DNA from: a virus
Length of the DNA stretch: 64,000 bases
Virus record (IMG/VR): IMGVR_UViG_3300032050_000093
Coordinates: 1 to 64,000 of that record
Direction: 5' to 3' (one strand)
In this document: positions 55,864 through 64,000 of the stretch, one piece after another
How positions within the stretch are numbered: position 1 is the stretch's first letter
Layout of the letters: each line of letters opens with the position of its first letter
The notes under the pieces: model-generated
The model's input: the letters and a program-made list of their open reading frames with translations, nothing else
What the model was told of the DNA's origin: nothing
Databases searched by the model: none
Translations under genes and position numbers: made by a program

Positions 55864-55921
55864 AACCTGTCGAGAGTTGCAAACTCCCCAAGTGATCAGT
55901 TTGGTATGCTTACAACAGGTT
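55864..55921 (-). ncRNA. Structured RNA-like inverted repeat in a non-coding gap
   Basis: AACCTGT (55864-55870) pairs with ACAGGTT (55915-55921) in a 7-bp outer stem. Inside, on the transcribed strand, GGGAG-TTTGCAA-CTCTC (55888-55872) forms a 5-bp stem with a 7-nt loop that recalls a tRNA T-arm. The rest has no proper D- or anticodon arm. Could be a 5'-leader regulator, a processing site or a packaging-related RNA. Confidence 0.45.
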
Positions 55922-55935
55922 GAGGGTACGGATTA

Positions 55936-55951
55936 TGTTTCACGTGGAACT
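55936..55951. promoter_or_regulatory. parS: parS-like ParB-binding site
   Basis: TGTTTCACGTGGAACT, read as AGTTCCACGTGAAACA on the other strand, matches the bacterial parS consensus TGTTNCACGTGAAACA at 15 of 16 positions. It lies mostly in a non-coding gap, with only its last bases touching the TAG stop of the basic 65-aa gene. Confidence 0.5.
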
Positions 55952-56147
55952 AACACTTTTTAGAACCACCGTTTTTCATTTTTTGAGCTGTAGATTGTAC
56001 AGTGACAGATTTATTACCACCACCTACTTTTCCAGTAGCTTTTGTTTGAGCTGACACACTTGCATTTTTAGTACCAGTGTAACGTGTTGCTGATCCCTGT
56101 GCTTTAGATGGAGCAACAGATTTTGAAGTTTTGGAATTTCCAGCCAT
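55950..56147 (-). CDS. Small basic Ser/Lys/Ala-rich protein, 65 aa
   Basis: Low-complexity, strongly basic (many Lys, Ser, Thr, Gly, Ala), with a KKC end and no hydrophobic core, so probably disordered. It is encoded just after MCP, where small basic head or DNA-condensing proteins are common. It ends with TAG, evidence that TAG is a stop in this phage. Confidence 0.65.
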   Translation of the reverse strand: MAGNSKTSKSVAPSKAQGSATRYTGTKNASVSAQTKATGKVGGGNKSVTVQSTAQKMKNGGSKKC

Positions 56148-56180
56148 TATTTAATTTTTAAATTGTTAATATATATAAAG

Positions 56181-56215
56181 ACCTGGGTGCTGTTCTTATG
56201 GGAAGCAACCCAGGT
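56181..56215 (-). terminator. Stem-loop after the MCP gene
   Basis: ACCTGGGT...ACCCAGGT is an 8-bp stem extended by GCT/AGC across a one-base bulge, beginning 13 bp past the MCP stop. The following sequence on the minus strand (CTTTATATATATT) is only modestly U-rich, so it may be an attenuating terminator or an mRNA-stabilising hairpin. Confidence 0.6.
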
Positions 56216-56227
56216 ACTGTTATATTA

Positions 56228-57847
56228 TTAGAATGATCCACCAGTTACAGGGTTTCTCATAACAATCTTCAACACCTTGGTAGGATCTTTCACCCAAATT
56301 GCAGGCATTGTTTGTGTCATGAATACTCTATAACCATTGAATTGTCCACTAGATTGGAATCCTTGAGTACGACCCATGTAGTCCATAGTACCATTTTGGT
56401 AGAACCACTTAAGTTGATTATCCCAAGAAAGTTTCAACAAGTAGATGTTATCGTTTGTATTATCAGTGATATCAAAGATAATAAAGTTGTAAGAAGACAG
56501 AGGGAAACCATCGATGATTGGATTCTCAATATCGTTAGTGTGTACATTATCAAATGCAGGATTCAGTACAAACTTAACGTTAGCCAAGAAAGGAATTACG
56601 TAGCTAGTGTAGGCAAATCCAAAGTTAAGATCCATACCTTTACCAGTTACAGCTCCAAGTTCATGAGCATTAAGAACCAAACCAGAATTAACAGCTTCTT
56701 TCTTAATAGCTTCGTTAACAAGCTTCATACCACCAATACCAGTTTGAACAATCAAAGAACGTTGAGGATCTGGACCTTTGAACTCCACACGACCGTTGAA
56801 GAAGTTAAAGATTTCAGATTTAAACAGATCAAGATTGAAAGAACCACGGTTGTAAATACGCTTGTAAGAGTTATCAAGTTGCTTCCAAAGACCTACAGAA
56901 AGACGAAGATCATCTGGACCATCTTGCTTAATACGTCCACCTTGTCCCCACATCAAGTAGGTTTCGATGTCATTAGCAATTTTAGTTAAGTGAGCAGCTT
57001 CCAAAGTAGTCAAGAAAGTACGAGTAAGTTGTCCTGATTGATAAGCTTTCTTTACATAATCCTTACCAAGTTTAGCAGCCATATCTTCAAGGCTAGTAAT
57101 AGAAGGATCAGAAGTTTTTTCAAAGTTTCTCCAAAGTTCAATTACAGGTACAGTTCCATCAGCTTTCAAACCACCTTTCATCATAAGGTCAGCACGAGAA
57201 GAAATAGAATAGTGTACGTGAGCTTCAGCACCACCTACGTAGTTATAGAACTCACGGAAACCTGCGCGAACATCTCCAAGATCAGAGAAACGCTCACCAT
57301 ATTCTCCACGAGCACTACCTTTACGAAATACCTTTGTTCCAACTTTCAAATATTTGTTATCCAAATATTTAGTGTTGTCATTGTTTACAAGTTGTACTGT
57401 GTAAACAAAACCATCGTTTGTAGGAATAACATCATCTGCTGTGATGTACATTTCCACACCGTTATATTTGTCATAAGTGATGATATCACCATGTCCAAAC
57501 ATACGTCTGTTTAACTTGATTTTAAATGTTTGACCATCAATACCTTTGTTTTGGTTCTCTGCTTCAATATCTTCTACAATGTAAGGAAGATCTTGTGCAA
57601 CAGGGATTTGCCACTTGTATTCACCACGTGCGTTATCGACCATGATGACATTTTTACCACCAAAGCTAGACATTTGATAAAGAGGCATTTCTACCTTTTG
57701 AGCCATAGCCCAAAGATCAACAGGACCCAAATCAGTAGGTTCTGCACTCTTCAACATGTTCACCAGGTGATATGAATCTACGTGAGAGCTAGAGTGATAC
57801 TGCGTGTCACGTAGGAAAATACCATTGTTTAAAACTGGAGTACTCAT
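56228..57847 (-). CDS. Major capsid protein, HK97-fold type (crAss-like), 539 aa
   Basis: Likely the MCP. Size, location after portal and scaffold genes, and character (soluble, mixed alpha/beta, many Gly/Asn turns) fit crAss-like capsid proteins. Segments such as GSARGEYGERFSDLG, FREFYNYVGGAEAHVHYSISSRADLMM (in part) and KYDYVKKAYQ-like helices look like the family's N-terminal and P-domain regions. A long YLMWGQGG helix-turn follows. Codon use appears less AT-biased than in neighbouring genes, as expected for a highly expressed gene. The 13-base leader TAAACCCTTAAAA is shared with the 488-aa virion gene, and a stem-loop follows. Confidence 0.85.
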   Translation of the reverse strand: MSTPVLNNGIFLRDTQYHSSSHVDSYHLVNMLKSAEPTDLGPVDLWAMAQKVEMPLYQMSSFGGKNVIMVDNARGEYKWQIPVAQDLPYIVEDIEAENQNKGIDGQTFKIKLNRRMFGHGDIITYDKYNGVEMYITADDVIPTNDGFVYTVQLVNNDNTKYLDNKYLKVGTKVFRKGSARGEYGERFSDLGDVRAGFREFYNYVGGAEAHVHYSISSRADLMMKGGLKADGTVPVIELWRNFEKTSDPSITSLEDMAAKLGKDYVKKAYQSGQLTRTFLTTLEAAHLTKIANDIETYLMWGQGGRIKQDGPDDLRLSVGLWKQLDNSYKRIYNRGSFNLDLFKSEIFNFFNGRVEFKGPDPQRSLIVQTGIGGMKLVNEAIKKEAVNSGLVLNAHELGAVTGKGMDLNFGFAYTSYVIPFLANVKFVLNPAFDNVHTNDIENPIIDGFPLSSYNFIIFDITDNTNDNIYLLKLSWDNQLKWFYQNGTMDYMGRTQGFQSSGQFNGYRVFMTQTMPAIWVKDPTKVLKIVMRNPVTGGSF

Positions 57848-57855
57848 TTTTTGTT

Positions 57856-57868
57856 TTTTAAGGGTTTA
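57856..57868 (-). promoter_or_regulatory. Leader motif before the MCP gene
   Basis: TAAACCCTTAAAA on the minus strand, ending 9 bases before the ATG. It is identical to 52431-52443 upstream of the 488-aa gene. Confidence 0.45.
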
Positions 57869-57876
57869 GAATTTAA

Positions 57877-59142
57877 TTAACGTTTAAATATATTTTGCGG
57901 TTTTGCAATCTTTCTTTGTCTTGGCTCATCTTCTTCATAATATGTTGAAGTATTTTTACGAGCTTGCTCAGTTTTCAACTGCCTCACTGTTTGTTCTACA
58001 GCAGCATTTTTACCTTGTTTTTTAAGTTCATTTCTATATCCATCAGGATCAGAAAGTAACCAAAGAGCTTCTGCAATAAGAGGATAATTAGGATCAACAA
58101 ACTGATATTTTTCTAAAAGATGACCTAAAAGATTTGTAGGTCTACCTTGTACAGATTGATATTGAGGTTGTACTAATCCTGTATATAAAAGAGCTTGTGT
58201 TTTTTTATCAAGTTTAAGACCATTAATTTCAGCTGGTCTTAATGCTTCAAACACATTTTGCATATATGCTTCAGCAGCTTGTTCTTGTTGTTGTTTTCTA
58301 TATTCTTGTTCCTGAATTTTCGATCTAACAATTTCTTCTTGCATTTGATCGAGCTTTGGTTTAAACTGCTTAGCCTTTTTTTCCAAAGCTCCAATATCAC
58401 GCCATGTTTGCAATTCTTCATCAATTTCTTCTTCTGTTCCAAAATTAGTAGCTTGCAAATATGATCTTACAATATATTCTTGATCGCTATCATTTTTAGG
58501 ATTTAAAGATCTAACATCTTCCACTTGTGCAAGTGCTAAAAATAATCCTTTAAGATCGTCACCTCCATCTGCAACATATTTTGCTGCATATTGTAATTCT
58601 TCTGGAAGTGATTCAAAGAACTCTTGAGGTGTATTTGAAGCTACCTCTTGCTTTATATTATCTATGTTTGCTTTCCAAAGATCTTCAATATCTTTTTCAC
58701 CAAGCTTTCCAAGATAATCATCTAACGATTCTTTCTTTTCATCATAATCATCAAAAGCAAATAATTCGTTTGATTCAATGCGTTTTTTGAGAAACTCAAC
58801 TAAACCAGATTTATCTGTTCGAGGTCTTCCTCGATCAGATTTTGTTTTTTCTAATTCTTCATCTTCATCTTTTGCCAAAAATTCTTTGTCAAGTTCTTTA
58901 AATACTTCTTTGGCTTTTTCCTTTGTTTCTTCATCAGATTCATTAGAATTTTCATCATTGCTATCTTCTTTATCTAAAAAACTAAGATCTTGTTTTTTAG
59001 AAGAAAATATGTTTGGTTTTTCATCGCTTTCTTCTTTAGTTGGTGTTATTACACTATCGGCACCAGGAGTACCTAACCAGCTATCGATATCTACATCTAC
59101 TTGTTGTACAGATGTTTGTACATTTGATTGATTATCACTCAT
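57877..59142 (-). CDS. Acidic scaffold-like protein, 421 aa
   Basis: Highly acidic N-terminal 110 residues (many Asp, Glu, Ser), then helical sequence with a Gln/Lys/Glu-rich coiled coil (about 255-290) and a basic C-terminus (RQRKIAKPQNIFKR). This charge pattern, no visible fold, and a place between portal and MCP genes are typical of a capsid scaffold. Basic C-termini of scaffolds often contact the MCP. No protease domain is seen. Confidence 0.7.
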   Translation of the reverse strand: MSDNQSNVQTSVQQVDVDIDSWLGTPGADSVITPTKEESDEKPNIFSSKKQDLSFLDKEDSNDENSNESDEETKEKAKEVFKELDKEFLAKDEDEELEKTKSDRGRPRTDKSGLVEFLKKRIESNELFAFDDYDEKKESLDDYLGKLGEKDIEDLWKANIDNIKQEVASNTPQEFFESLPEELQYAAKYVADGGDDLKGLFLALAQVEDVRSLNPKNDSDQEYIVRSYLQATNFGTEEEIDEELQTWRDIGALEKKAKQFKPKLDQMQEEIVRSKIQEQEYRKQQQEQAAEAYMQNVFEALRPAEINGLKLDKKTQALLYTGLVQPQYQSVQGRPTNLLGHLLEKYQFVDPNYPLIAEALWLLSDPDGYRNELKKQGKNAAVEQTVRQLKTEQARKNTSTYYEEDEPRQRKIAKPQNIFKR

Positions 59143-59254
59143 ATTGTTGGTTTTTAAGTTAGAAATCTATACATTAAAAATATACAAAATAAATTTTAAA
59201 AATTTACTTTGTAATTTCAAAAACTATCAAAGCACTGGATAATAGCGCTATAAT
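59143..59254. other. AT-rich gap between portal and scaffold genes
   Basis: No gene is visible in this 112-bp gap. It contains the 10-bp palindrome ATAGCGCTAT (59242-59251) just past the portal stop, and on the minus strand GTATATTTTTAATGTATAG, related to AT elements in other gaps. It is a good place for a head-gene promoter, but no clear consensus is visible. Confidence 0.35.
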
Positions 59255-62008
59255 TTATTTTTTCTTATTTGAAGAACTTTTAGAATCGTATTTATTCTTG
59301 TTTTCTTTAGCTATTTGAAGTTGTTTATCAGCAATTTCACGTTGAGTTTGTAAACGCTGTCTTTCAATATCTAGCTTTTGTTCTCCTTGTTCTTTTTTAG
59401 TAAGTTCAGATTCACGTTTAAGATTCATCTGATCATAGTATTGTTGCTGATCTTGGATTTTACTCATCGCATCTAAATAATCAGATTGCTTGTTTTCATT
59501 TATATCAACTTGAGCACCATATCCAGCAGCACGAATTTCAGCAACAGTAATGTCTTTTTGTCTATCAAGATCAGCTTGTTCAGCTTTAAATTGAAGATCC
59601 ATTTGTTTTTGTTTTTCCATGGATGCCATTTGATCTTGTTGCATTTTTTGCTGATGCTGTTGTTCAGATTGCTTAGCCTGAATTGTTTTTTCTTCAGCAG
59701 CTTTAAGAACATTTGTAAGTTCAGCAATAGATTCAGATTTAATTACATTACCAAGATCATAAATAGAAGCACCTGTTGTATTATTTTGAATAGCTAATTG
59801 TTTAAGCTGTTCCATAATAGAACGAGTGTTTGTTTTTGTAGTACAATAAACATTTAAATCTCTTAACAATAAATCAGTACCATGAATGTTAAAATTTACT
59901 TTTTCATCTTTGGTAGTCATATATTGTAAACGTAAACTTGGTTTTTTAGAATGATAATATTGTGCAAGATCTGTACGCATTTGATGTACACGTGGCATTA
60001 AATTATCACTATGTTGTGTAAAGTATTGTTCAGTTTGAGCATAGCTAGCATTCATTGCTTGCTCTACACCTGTAGCAGTTTGTTGTTGAGCAATTTGCTG
60101 ACCCATACGCTGCTGATTCAAACCAATCACTTCAAAAGCTTGTTGTTTAAAATAATTAGCAAGTTGTATCCTAGACATCAAACGTTGTGTTTGCTCTAGA
60201 TTTAACACTTGATAATGTTGAAATGATAATGGATTTTCTGTATTTGTAATAGTGGTATCAAGAGGTAACATTTGGAAGTTCTTCATTGCTACATAAGCTT
60301 TTGCCAAATTATTCTTACCCCAGTCTTCTCCAAGAGAGTGACGAGGAAGAGCATTCTGGTCAAGCATAATCACTGTACCAAGTTCATCTACAAGAATATC
60401 AGCTATTTGATTATTTACAATATTGTACCCAATTTGGTAAGGCTTCATTAAGTCCACAAGACTTATTGATCGTGTATTGCGATCACCAAACACCGCACCT
60501 TCTACAGGAAGTTTGCATCCATAAAGAGTTTGATCACCTTTAAATTGAAAAGGCACTCTACCTGGTTTTCCACCATTCATTCCAATATAGATGGGATTAA
60601 TACCACCCATGTTATTCATACCCCAAAATGCAGGACGATTAGGACCAATTTTAACTCCACCCCATGTTTCATTAATCCAAATCCAATCTATATGATCACC
60701 AAATATTAAATTTTCTTTTGATTTTTGTTTATAAATTGTAGTGTTATATATGGGTTTATCTACAACCTTAAAATCTTCAGAAACAATTTCTTGTATAATT
60801 TCACCTTCTTCAGTAATTCTAGTGAGGTGCCCCACCTTACGTTGTGATTTCCAATATATTGTAGAAACCCTAAGAAGATAGTTTTGACCAAAATCAGCAA
60901 AATCTTCTGAATCAGAAAGTATCATATGTATGATATCTCCTTGACCAAAGAATTTACTATCATACAATGACATAAATTGTCTATACCCAAGACTAGGCAT
61001 TTTAACATTCCAGTCATGAGATTTTGTTGCATCATAAAAAGATCCATCATTTTGTTGACCAGGAATCATATAACCAGCAGAACGAATTGGATAGATGGCT
61101 TCAAGAGCTTCCATTTGATCCTGTGTCATCATCCAACCATACTTATCAATTACATCAGCTACAGTGAGAAGATCAATTCTTCCTACCCAGTTACCTTGTG
61201 ATATGTATCTTGCATCTGGAGACTTATGATAAAAAGTTAGAAGAGGATTCCAAAGTTCAAGTTCGTAATCATCTTCCATCATATGAAAATGCCAAAACTC
61301 TCTATCTGTAATAAGCATGTCTCTAAATCCACGCTCTTCAAGTTCTTGCATTTTAAATCTTTCCTCATCATTAGCCATTTGATGAGATGCCCATTGTTCA
61401 ACTAATGATTTATAATCTTTTCTAAAAAACTGTTCTATTTCAGGAAGTTTTTTAATTGCTTCAGTATCAAGCTGTTGATTCTTTTCTTCTTCAGATAATT
61501 CAACACCTTCTTCAAGTTTTTTAGATATTACAATTCTTTTAGCATCTTCTAAAAGAACGTCTTCAATCATTTGTCTTTTAGCCTCTAACATTTCATTATA
61601 CGAAATGTCATCAACAGCTTTAAACATTATACGTGAACTGCGCTTTGAAAACTCATTACAAAGCACATTTACAACACTAGGAATAATAGGATAGAATTTA
61701 AGTTCAAATGCTGATACATCTTCTTTTGTAAGAGTGTCAATAAGATCAGCCATTTCGTTATCTTCCTCAACAATGTAATCTGTTTTATCTATAATACCTC
61801 TTGCAAGCTTGTAGTTTTTCATTAGACGTCTAGCATTACGTCTAAGTTGTTTTAACCCTTGCCATTCTAACCAATCTAAATTCCAAGCTCTCCACGCATC
61901 ATCTTTTTCTTTTTCTGAAAGAAACTGTATAGGTTGAGTGAGTGTACCCATTTTGGTGTATTCACTCTTTTTCCCACTTTTTAGGTCTAATGCGTTATAA
62001 ACTTGCAT
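59255..62008 (-). CDS. Portal protein (crAss-like), 917 aa
   Basis: Probable portal. It directly follows TerL and the 57-aa ORF and precedes scaffold and MCP. Its large size fits crAss-like portals. The N-terminal region has WNLDWLEWQGLKQLRRNARRLMKNYKLARGIID-type helices, a wing region rich in aromatic residues (REFWHFHMMEDDYELELWNP), and a long helical stem. The C-terminal 180 residues are a Gln/Lys/Glu-rich coiled coil, probably a barrel extension. The ATG gives a well-formed N-terminus without Shine-Dalgarno. Assignment by context and family memory. Confidence 0.85.
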   Translation of the reverse strand: MQVYNALDLKSGKKSEYTKMGTLTQPIQFLSEKEKDDAWRAWNLDWLEWQGLKQLRRNARRLMKNYKLARGIIDKTDYIVEEDNEMADLIDTLTKEDVSAFELKFYPIIPSVVNVLCNEFSKRSSRIMFKAVDDISYNEMLEAKRQMIEDVLLEDAKRIVISKKLEEGVELSEEEKNQQLDTEAIKKLPEIEQFFRKDYKSLVEQWASHQMANDEERFKMQELEERGFRDMLITDREFWHFHMMEDDYELELWNPLLTFYHKSPDARYISQGNWVGRIDLLTVADVIDKYGWMMTQDQMEALEAIYPIRSAGYMIPGQQNDGSFYDATKSHDWNVKMPSLGYRQFMSLYDSKFFGQGDIIHMILSDSEDFADFGQNYLLRVSTIYWKSQRKVGHLTRITEEGEIIQEIVSEDFKVVDKPIYNTTIYKQKSKENLIFGDHIDWIWINETWGGVKIGPNRPAFWGMNNMGGINPIYIGMNGGKPGRVPFQFKGDQTLYGCKLPVEGAVFGDRNTRSISLVDLMKPYQIGYNIVNNQIADILVDELGTVIMLDQNALPRHSLGEDWGKNNLAKAYVAMKNFQMLPLDTTITNTENPLSFQHYQVLNLEQTQRLMSRIQLANYFKQQAFEVIGLNQQRMGQQIAQQQTATGVEQAMNASYAQTEQYFTQHSDNLMPRVHQMRTDLAQYYHSKKPSLRLQYMTTKDEKVNFNIHGTDLLLRDLNVYCTTKTNTRSIMEQLKQLAIQNNTTGASIYDLGNVIKSESIAELTNVLKAAEEKTIQAKQSEQQHQQKMQQDQMASMEKQKQMDLQFKAEQADLDRQKDITVAEIRAAGYGAQVDINENKQSDYLDAMSKIQDQQQYYDQMNLKRESELTKKEQGEQKLDIERQRLQTQREIADKQLQIAKENKNKYDSKSSSNKKK

Positions 62009-62026
62009 TTATATTAATTTATAGTA

Positions 62027-62200
62027 TCAAGAAAAAAATAATACAGAATTTTTATTTATTGGATATGTATAGGTGCTTGTCCAATAGTTTATAATTCTGT
62101 TTTCAAATTTAGAAGATTCTGTAGAATCTAAAAGAACAAGAGCTTCTTTTAATGTAATTGCATTTTGTTTAATAAGTTTTTCTAAAATTTCTATTTTCAT
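62027..62200 (-). CDS. Small hypothetical protein between TerL and portal, 57 aa
   Basis: Starts MKIEILEKLIKQNAITLKEA, with one amphipathic helix and then a less ordered aromatic tail ending FFS and TGA. The start overlaps the TerL stop by one base (TAATG), indicating translational coupling. Coding status is supported by this overlap and the frame filling the gap before the portal. Function unknown. Confidence 0.6.
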   Translation of the reverse strand: MKIEILEKLIKQNAITLKEALVLLDSTESSKFENRIINYWTSTYTYPINKNSVLFFS

Positions 62201-64000
62201 TATCTTATGTTTTTAAAAGCATTACGTTTTGGTAAACTCATAGAGTTTAAACCTCCATGTTGTTTACCTATATGTCTAAACGCTCCCCAATTTAATTTAC
62301 TAAATTTCTGTGAATTTTCCAACTTTTCTTTTGTCTCTATTCGTTTAGCATATCCTCTATTAGAATGTTGTATTTTTGCAAAAGCAACTAATGCGCAAAA
62401 TGCCACAAGTCTATCCACGTTTAATCCTTCTCTATATGCTTGCATTTCTTTAAGAAGCATAGGATCAGGAATACGTTCTACACCATATATTGTTTTTACA
62501 ATTGTACCATCAGCAAGTGTTTCATAATCTAATTCTTCTTGTAAGAACTCAATACCATACGAAAGTATATTTCCTTTAAATAGTGTACCAACATTTTTCC
62601 ATCCATATTGTTGAAACACATTTTGGTTAGCTTTTAAATCTCTAAGAAACGACACCATATCTTTTGGTACAAGATATCGCTGTTTCTTTTTAGAAATCAT
62701 ATACTGTATAAACAAAGCTACGTTATTCTCTACTAATGTCCAAGCATTATACCACTCAATCATCATTTCCAAACGCTCATGTGTTTTATTAATATCATCA
62801 AATCTACCACACCAGCTTGCAACTATTTTATCGCGTTCTATAACATTTTTAACTTTACCATCTCCATCGTCTGTTATAACTTCAACTGCATTTTTTAAAA
62901 TGTATATTGCACAAAGAGAATCAGATGTGGTTGTTTTACCTTCACCTACAGGATCTATAGAAGCATAATACATACCAAATGTAGGATCTTTACAAGGACG
63001 TTCATATACACAAATAACACCTTCTTTGTTATCAGTTTTCTTAGAAATAGGAAACTCAGATATTGGAATTTTATTTGAGTTATTTGCAATTATTTTACCT
63101 TCAGCATTTTTAGATAGGTCTAAATATTCTACAGAATATTCTTTATCATTAATACGTTGTAATTGTTTTGCTACAAGATGAGGAGGAAAGACACTTACTT
63201 TTCTAGAAGCAAAAGCTTCCTCTATATTACGAGGATGCTGAGAAACTGTAAGTTGATATGCTTCTGGTGTAAGTTTTTTCTTTGCTTTTTCAAATTCTTC
63301 TTGCAATGCTTGTAATGCTTCTTCTACTCTAGAATTACCATAATTATCTATATATGGAGGCATGCTCCATTGTTCAGGAATAAAAAGTCCTGTTAATGCT
63401 ATTGTACCATCGCTATCTAATAAATTACTTTCAACACCATAAAAGCCATTCTCATCAGGATTGAGAATATATTCTTTCATGGGTTCACACTGATCAAGGT
63501 CACCCACTGATCCAGCTGCAATAAATTGTCCTGTAATAATATGACCTGATTTAAGAGCTGGTTTCATAAACCCATAAGTATCATCCATCTTAGGAGCAAT
63601 ACCAGCTTCCTCATGAAAGAAATAAGTTACAGGTCCACCCACACCATGTGTAGGATCTTTCTCAAATGAATAAAGATTAATAGTGGATTTATTACCCTTG
63701 TAAGTGTCTCTACCATTAATCCTCACTTTAATTTGTTGTTGCCATGCTCCAACCTTTTCAGGTTCTGATGGTCTATACCATGCTGTGTGTTCATTAAGAA
63801 AGTTCTTATACTCATTTAAAAACTTCCATGAACCTTTTTCATTTATGTAGTCTTTTAAACTAGCACCTATCTTTAACACAGCACCTTCTTCAAACCAGTA
63901 TTGGTTTATAAGTTTAGCCATGTGAAAATATGAACTAGCAATCTGACGTTTCTTTAAAATAATAGCATGTTTCCAATGAAGTTCAGCTAATATTTCGTAG
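62200..64000 (-). CDS. Terminase large subunit, 5' end beyond the window
   Basis: The frame stays open to the right edge (…WKHAIILKKRQIASSYFHMAK just upstream of the Met at 63921), so that Met is internal and the Walker A region is outside the window. Visible ATPase features are YFFHEEAG (a Walker B-like hydrophobic-E-E motif) and nearby GQFIAAGS (a likely coupling motif). The C-terminal half has YASIDPVGEGKTTTSDS, a probable RuvC-like nuclease metal site, as in phage terminases that cut and package DNA at the portal. It is coupled to the 57-aa ORF. Visible length is 599 codons. Confidence 0.85.
   Translation of the reverse strand, partial: YEILAELHWKHAIILKKRQIASSYFHMAKLINQYWFEEGAVLKIGASLKDYINEKGSWKFLNEYKNFLNEHTAWYRPSEPEKVGAWQQQIKVRINGRDTYKGNKSTINLYSFEKDPTHGVGGPVTYFFHEEAGIAPKMDDTYGFMKPALKSGHIITGQFIAAGSVGDLDQCEPMKEYILNPDENGFYGVESNLLDSDGTIALTGLFIPEQWSMPPYIDNYGNSRVEEALQALQEEFEKAKKKLTPEAYQLTVSQHPRNIEEAFASRKVSVFPPHLVAKQLQRINDKEYSVEYLDLSKNAEGKIIANNSNKIPISEFPISKKTDNKEGVICVYERPCKDPTFGMYYASIDPVGEGKTTTSDSLCAIYILKNAVEVITDDGDGKVKNVIERDKIVASWCGRFDDINKTHERLEMMIEWYNAWTLVENNVALFIQYMISKKKQRYLVPKDMVSFLRDLKANQNVFQQYGWKNVGTLFKGNILSYGIEFLQEELDYETLADGTIVKTIYGVERIPDPMLLKEMQAYREGLNVDRLVAFCALVAFAKIQHSNRGYAKRIETKEKLENSQKFSKLNWGAFRHIGKQHGGLNSMSLPKRNAFKNIR

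Noticed and set aside
55864-55921. A tRNA gene
   Set aside because: The outer stem and one arm look tRNA-like, but the middle is too short for D- and anticodon arms, and the loop TTTGCAA lacks the usual T-loop bases.
55950-56147. TAG or TGA recoding, known in some crAss-like phages
   Set aside because: TAG ends the 65-aa gene, and TGA ends the muzzle gene and the 57-aa ORF exactly at gene junctions, so both act as normal stops.
62200-63921. TerL starting at the Met of 63921
   Set aside because: The frame is open to the window edge and the upstream residues look like protein, so this Met is internal.

Overview
The window reads as the late (virion) region of a large AT-rich tailed phage of Bacteroidota, most likely a crAss-like podovirus (order Crassvirales) or a close relative. 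Every gene is on the minus strand, so genetic order runs from right (64000) to left (1). The assignment rests on gene order and protein character: TerL, portal of about 900 aa, acidic scaffold-like protein, HK97-type major capsid protein, small basic head proteins, connector/ring-type proteins, a 1567-aa P22-gp10-like 'muzzle/stabilisation' protein, a run of very large cargo proteins, and a giant protein of at least 2907 aa. Starts lack Shine-Dalgarno motifs, and two proteins carry the Fibrobacter-succinogenes-major domain typical of Bacteroidota. TAA, TAG and TGA all act as stops, so there is no sign of stop recoding here. No stretch of more than about 140 bases lacks a gene.

Layout from right to left. 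64000-53.1 kb is the head module: TerL (5' end beyond the window), a 57-aa ORF, portal, scaffold-like protein, MCP, small basic and beta-rich head proteins, a 338-aa protein and a connector candidate. A 102-bp gap at 55.85-55.95 kb holds a structured inverted repeat and a 15/16 match to the bacterial ParB site parS. 53.1-49.2 kb holds a complete ferritin with an N-terminal extension, a probably abundant 488-aa virion protein with its own terminator, a zinc-knuckle peptide and a papain-like protease.

49.1-35.6 kb is an array of eleven modular Cys-rich proteins. Shared N-terminal modules are joined, mostly through long Thr/Ser (mucin-like) stalks, to variable C-terminal domains, including two Fib_succ_major domains. 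Directly downstream (35.6-32.5 kb) is a four-gene glycan cassette: a DxD glycosyltransferase, a GT11 fucosyltransferase-like enzyme, an FkbM methyltransferase and a Fringe/GT31-like transferase. A solitary copy of one array module (32.1-32.4 kb) follows. My main hypothesis is that the cassette O-glycosylates the Thr/Ser stalks, giving the phage mucin-like glycosylated adhesins.

32-28.2 kb has a calcineurin-like phosphoesterase, an HU/IHF-like protein, two ring-type proteins and a small zincin. 28.2-0 kb has the muzzle protein, five cargo/ejection candidates (two with zincin motifs, four sharing Q-x-G-G-type motifs) and the truncated giant protein.

Family assignments come from reading motifs by eye. 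No database search was possible.
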